From Verrucomicrobiales bacterium (GTDB lineage Bacteria; Verrucomicrobiota; Verrucomicrobiia; Verrucomicrobiales; Verrucomicrobiaceae), in the NCBI GenBank assembly GCA_003453085.1, contig DMMK01000311.1:1-8324 (forward strand): DNA of 8,324 bases, written 5' to 3'. Under the pieces are notes generated by a model, which saw nothing but the letters and a program-made list of their open reading frames with translations, searched no databases and had not been told where the DNA came from. Numbering within the stretch: the first letter of the stretch is position 1; each line of letters starts with the position of its first letter. This document shows, one piece after another, positions 6,161 to 8,324 of the stretch. Both the position numbers and the translations under genes were made by a program.

Positions 6161-6688
6161 ATGAAGCATTACATCTGGGACTCTTATTTCGTGGAACTTT
6201 TCGACGCCTGCGTGGACGAGTACGATGATGGCAACCACGACTTTGAGAGCTGGTTCAGCGATGAGGACCAGGACTTCCTGAAGGCAATCGGCTATCGTGA
6301 GCGCGAGTTTTTTGACTTTGTGGAAGACAACGTCACTTCTGGTGGCGAGCAGCCGACGGCCATCACGGCCCTGCTGGTGGCGGCGGTGCGCCGGGATTAC
6401 TTCCTGACTGTGCAAAAGGGAGTCGCCAGTACCCACATCATCACTCCGTCGGAACTGCCTGCCAAAACCGCCGAGATGGAGGGCTTCGTCTGGCTGCCGC
6501 GTATCATTGCTAAGGCTCGCGCCAAGCTGCGCGGCGAGATGGACCCGGACACGATGTTTTGCTGTGGCGGTGACCGGGCCTTTTTGTCCAAACATGACAT
6601 CCATCCGGCAGACTTCCTGCGTGTGGTCTGGGCGGCAGGTGAGGATGACCAGAAGATCCTCGCCTACGTCAAATCTCGCCAGGCCTGA
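6161..6688 (+). CDS. DUF5069 domain protein
   Basis: A 175-residue soluble acidic protein of unknown function. The C-terminal half (~108-172) fits DUF5069: WLPRIIAKARAKLRGEM (111-127), a short FCCGGDRAFLSKHDI stretch (133-147), then DFLRVVWAAGEDDQKILAYVK (151-171). The N-terminal half (~8-88) has many acidic and aromatic residues and a REFFDFVEDNV...LLVAAVRRDYFLTVQKG pattern, which looks like a second helical domain. No signal peptide, membrane helix or catalytic motif is visible; the Cys134-Cys135 pair is notable. ATG at 6161 is preferred over the in-frame TTG at 6110 because similarity to the family begins after it and the extra 17 residues are low-quality. It lies 74 bp after potC and 24 bp before the hydroxylase gene, so it is probably cotranscribed with the latter. 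Confidence 0.8.
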   Translation: MKHYIWDSYFVELFDACVDEYDDGNHDFESWFSDEDQDFLKAIGYREREFFDFVEDNVTSGGEQPTAITALLVAAVRRDYFLTVQKGVASTHIITPSELPAKTAEMEGFVWLPRIIAKARAKLRGEMDPDTMFCCGGDRAFLSKHDIHPADFLRVVWAAGEDDQKILAYVKSRQA

Positions 6689-6712
6689 AGGGGCGGGCGA
6701 TCCTAATGCATC

Positions 6713-7555
6713 ATGGAGTTGTTTCGTGAACAGTTGCTGCTGCTGGTGACCGTGCCGGTGATTCTGGGGGCCATCCTCCTGGAAATCATCGTCACGCATT
6801 TCCATGGCATCCGGGCCTATACCCGCCGGGAGACGCTGACGAATTTCTACATGGCGGCGCTCAATGGGAGCCTGGACCTGCTGCTGCGTGCGGTGCTGGT
6901 TCTTCCCGTCCTCTTGTGGTGCTGGAACCACCGGGTGATGGATCTGGAGAAAGGCTGGGTTTACTGGCTGGGGCTCTTTCTGCTCCAGGACCTGGCCTAC
7001 TATGTGTTGCACTTTGTGGACCACCACTGCCGCCTGTTCTGGGCGGTGCATGTCACACATCATTCCTCGGAGGAGTTCAATCTCACGACGGGTTTCCGTT
7101 CATCTGTATTCCAGCCGGTGTACCGGACGGCCTACTTCATGCCCATCGCCTGGCTGGGGTTTGAGCCGCTGGACATCCTGTTCATGTATGCGGCCACGCA
7201 GATCTATGGCAGCCTCATCCATACGGAGCGGATCCAGAGCATGGGCTGGCTGGAGCATGTGCTGGTGACGCCGAGCCATCACCGCGTTCACCATGCCTCC
7301 AATGGCCGCTATCTGGACAAGAACATGGGCATGTGCCTCATCCTCTGGGACAAGCTTTTTGGCACCTTTCAGGCCGAGCTTCCCGAAGAGCCAGTGCGCT
7401 ATGGCCTAACGAAAAGGATCGAAGATCGTGGCCCGGTAAACATTGTCCTGCACGAGTGGAAGGACATGCTGAAGGATGTACGCCAGAGTGCGCTGCCGTG
7501 GTGGAAACGGCTGGGCTACATCCTGCGCGGACCCGGCTGGAAGGCGGGGGAGTAG
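6713..7555 (+). CDS. Sterol desaturase family membrane diiron hydroxylase, alkylglycerol monooxygenase-like
   Basis: A 280-residue integral membrane protein of the fatty acid hydroxylase/sterol desaturase superfamily, which uses a histidine-ligated diiron centre and O2. The histidine clusters are in order: HFVDHH (100-105), HVTHH (113-117), an isolated HTE (His170) and SHHRVHH (188-194). Hydrophobic helices lie at ~7-28, 44-70, 82-101, 131-149 and 153-167. The stretch HHSSEEFNLTTGFR (116-129) and the end TPSHHRVHHASNGRYLDKNMGMCLILWDKLFGTF (186-219) are typical of the AGMO/TMEM195 side of the family rather than C4-methyl oxidases. The likely reaction is hydroxylation of a lipid alkyl chain or ether lipid; the substrate is inferred. 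The C-terminal ~60 residues are cytosolic and basic. ATG at 6713 is the only good start; GGGG at 6689-6693 is rather distant. The gene ends 2 bp from a convergent gene. Confidence 0.88.
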   Translation: MELFREQLLLLVTVPVILGAILLEIIVTHFHGIRAYTRRETLTNFYMAALNGSLDLLLRAVLVLPVLLWCWNHRVMDLEKGWVYWLGLFLLQDLAYYVLHFVDHHCRLFWAVHVTHHSSEEFNLTTGFRSSVFQPVYRTAYFMPIAWLGFEPLDILFMYAATQIYGSLIHTERIQSMGWLEHVLVTPSHHRVHHASNGRYLDKNMGMCLILWDKLFGTFQAELPEEPVRYGLTKRIEDRGPVNIVLHEWKDMLKDVRQSALPWWKRLGYILRGPGWKAGE

Positions 7556-7557
7556 TT

Positions 7558-7761
7558 TTACTTTGCGGCTTCCTGCGGCAGCAGCACGGGGATGCCTTGA
7601 TCAATGGGATAAAGCCGCGAGCCATCCTGGCAGACGAGGGCTTTCTCCTCAGCGGGGTGGCCATGGCGCAGCAGATCCTCCGGCAAGGCCCAGCGCAGCG
7701 GCTGGTGCGTGTGAGGACAGCGGAAGGTGGGCAGAAAATCGTTGATCCAAGAAAGGTCCAT
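7558..7761 (-). CDS. Trm112-like small protein with altered zinc site
   Basis: A 67-residue protein. RCPHTHQPLRW (14-24) and LVCQDGSRLYPIDQGIPVLLP (42-62) match the bacterial Trm112/YcaR pattern, where a CPxC motif, a later LxC and the YPI-dGIPVLL end form a small zinc-binding fold. Only Cys15 and Cys44 are present here; the second Cys of CPxC is replaced (CPHTH), with nearby histidines 17 and 19 as possible substitutes. Trm112 proteins activate partner methyltransferases in eukaryotes and archaea; the bacterial role is poorly defined. The gene starts 6 nt after the stop of the MoeB-rhodanese gene, so the two are probably one transcript. Its stop at 7558 is 2 bp from the end of the convergent hydroxylase gene, leaving no room for a terminator between them. 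Confidence 0.8.
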   Translation of the reverse strand: MDLSWINDFLPTFRCPHTHQPLRWALPEDLLRHGHPAEEKALVCQDGSRLYPIDQGIPVLLPQEAAK

Positions 7762-7767
7762 GAGTGA

Positions 7768-8324
7768 TCAGGCGGCTGGAAGGGTGGGGTCAATCTCTTT
7801 GGCCCAGGCGAGGATGCCGCCTGCGACGCTCCAGACCTGCGTGTAGCCCAGATCCTGCAGAGCGGCTACGGCCTTGGCGCTGCGCACCCCGGAACGGCAG
7901 TGAACCAGCACGGGTTTGTCGCGGGGGATTTCCGCTGCGCGCGCCGTGACCTGGGCCAGCGGAATAAGGGTGGCGCCTTCGATCTGGGCAGCTGCGTATT
8001 CGTCAGGCTCGCGCACATCCAGCAGGAAGTGGTCCTCCTGCCTGCTGCGTTTGTCCTGAAGTTCCTGAACGGTGATGGTGGGGACGTTGGGTGGAGGTGT
8101 CATGCCGCAGAAGCCTTGGTAATCGATGGGTTCAGTGATGGTGGGGTTTTCGCCACAGACCGGGCAATCTGGATCCCGCCGAAGGGTGAAGGTACGGAAA
8201 CGCAGGCTGAGGGCATCCACATGCAGCAGCTTGCCTAACAAAGGTTGCCCAATGCCAGTGATGAGTTTGATGGCCTCCAGGGCCTGCATGGTGCCGACGA
8301 GGCCGGGGAGGACTCCCAGTACAT
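7768..8324 (-). CDS. MoeB/ThiF-type E1-like adenylyltransferase fused to rhodanese, C-terminal part (5' end outside window)
   Basis: The minus-strand frame is open to the right edge, so the adenylation domain is mostly missing. Reading from the edge, VLGVLPGLVGTMQALEAIK is the conserved helix of MoeB/ThiF enzymes, followed by LLHVDALSLRFRTFTLRRDPDCPVCG, where the CPVC pair (Cys42 and Cys45, counting from the Met at 8289) is the second half of the structural zinc site. A linker of about 25 residues leads to a rhodanese domain (~70-170): LLDVREPDEYAAAQIEGATLIPL, active-site loop CRSGVRS with Cys131, and VWSVAGGILAWAKEIDP. Enzymes of this MOCS3/MoeBR design adenylate the C-terminus of a sulfur-carrier protein and transfer persulfide sulfur to it, for molybdopterin, thiamine, cysteine or tRNA thiolation. 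Which carrier it serves is not shown. It is followed closely by the Trm112-like gene. Confidence 0.93.
   Translation of the reverse strand, partial: VLGVLPGLVGTMQALEAIKLITGIGQPLLGKLLHVDALSLRFRTFTLRRDPDCPVCGENPTITEPIDYQGFCGMTPPPNVPTITVQELQDKRSRQEDHFLLDVREPDEYAAAQIEGATLIPLAQVTARAAEIPRDKPVLVHCRSGVRSAKAVAALQDLGYTQVWSVAGGILAWAKEIDPTLPAA

Noticed and set aside
6092..7063. 323-codon minus-strand open frame
   Set aside because: Antisense across the DUF5069 and hydroxylase genes, both with recognisable motifs; the translation is His/Gln/Val-rich noise.
7338..7793. 151-codon minus-strand frame over the hydroxylase 3' end and Trm112 gene
   Set aside because: It is out of frame with the Trm112-like gene, whose CP...LVC...YPI-GIPVLL pattern is clear, and its own translation has no family features.

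Overview
The window looks like a stretch of chromosome from a member of the Verrucomicrobiota, probably near Prosthecobacter/Verrucomicrobium. This is inferred from two gene families seen mainly in the PVC superphylum (a PVC-type dehydrogenase/HEAT/haem-binding protein and a DUF5069 protein), the moderately GC-rich composition, and start sites that mostly lack a clear Shine-Dalgarno sequence. I see no phage, IS element, CRISPR array, tRNA or rRNA. No dramatic new system is evident.

Layout. Positions 3-2153 (+) carry the C-terminal part of a large PVC-type c-type cytochrome protein that enters from the left edge. A terminator-like hairpin follows its stop. Positions 2154-2568 hold no convincing gene but are full of GC-rich inverted repeats, the least explained stretch here. 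From 5160 down to 2569 (-) runs a ferrous iron uptake operon: feoA, feoB (overlapping by ATGA), and a 44-residue membrane protein with a cysteine/glycine-rich tail, of the FeoB-associated type. FeoA and FeoB form the Fe(II) importer; the small protein probably assists it at the inner membrane.

A 149-bp divergent gap (5161-5309) separates feoA from a plus-strand series: an orphan PotC-like spermidine/putrescine ABC permease, a DUF5069 protein, and a membrane diiron hydroxylase of the sterol desaturase/alkylglycerol monooxygenase type. The last two are 24 bp apart and likely cotranscribed. The gap holds a small inverted repeat, a 10-bp-phased direct repeat and a possible 24-codon ORF whose stop overlaps the potC start.

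The hydroxylase ends 2 bp from the end of a convergent minus-strand pair: a Trm112-like small protein (7558-7761) and, 6 bp upstream of it, the C-terminal part of a MoeB/ThiF-type E1-like enzyme fused to a rhodanese domain, which runs off the right edge. This enzyme belongs to sulfur transfer (molybdopterin, thiamine or tRNA thiolation).
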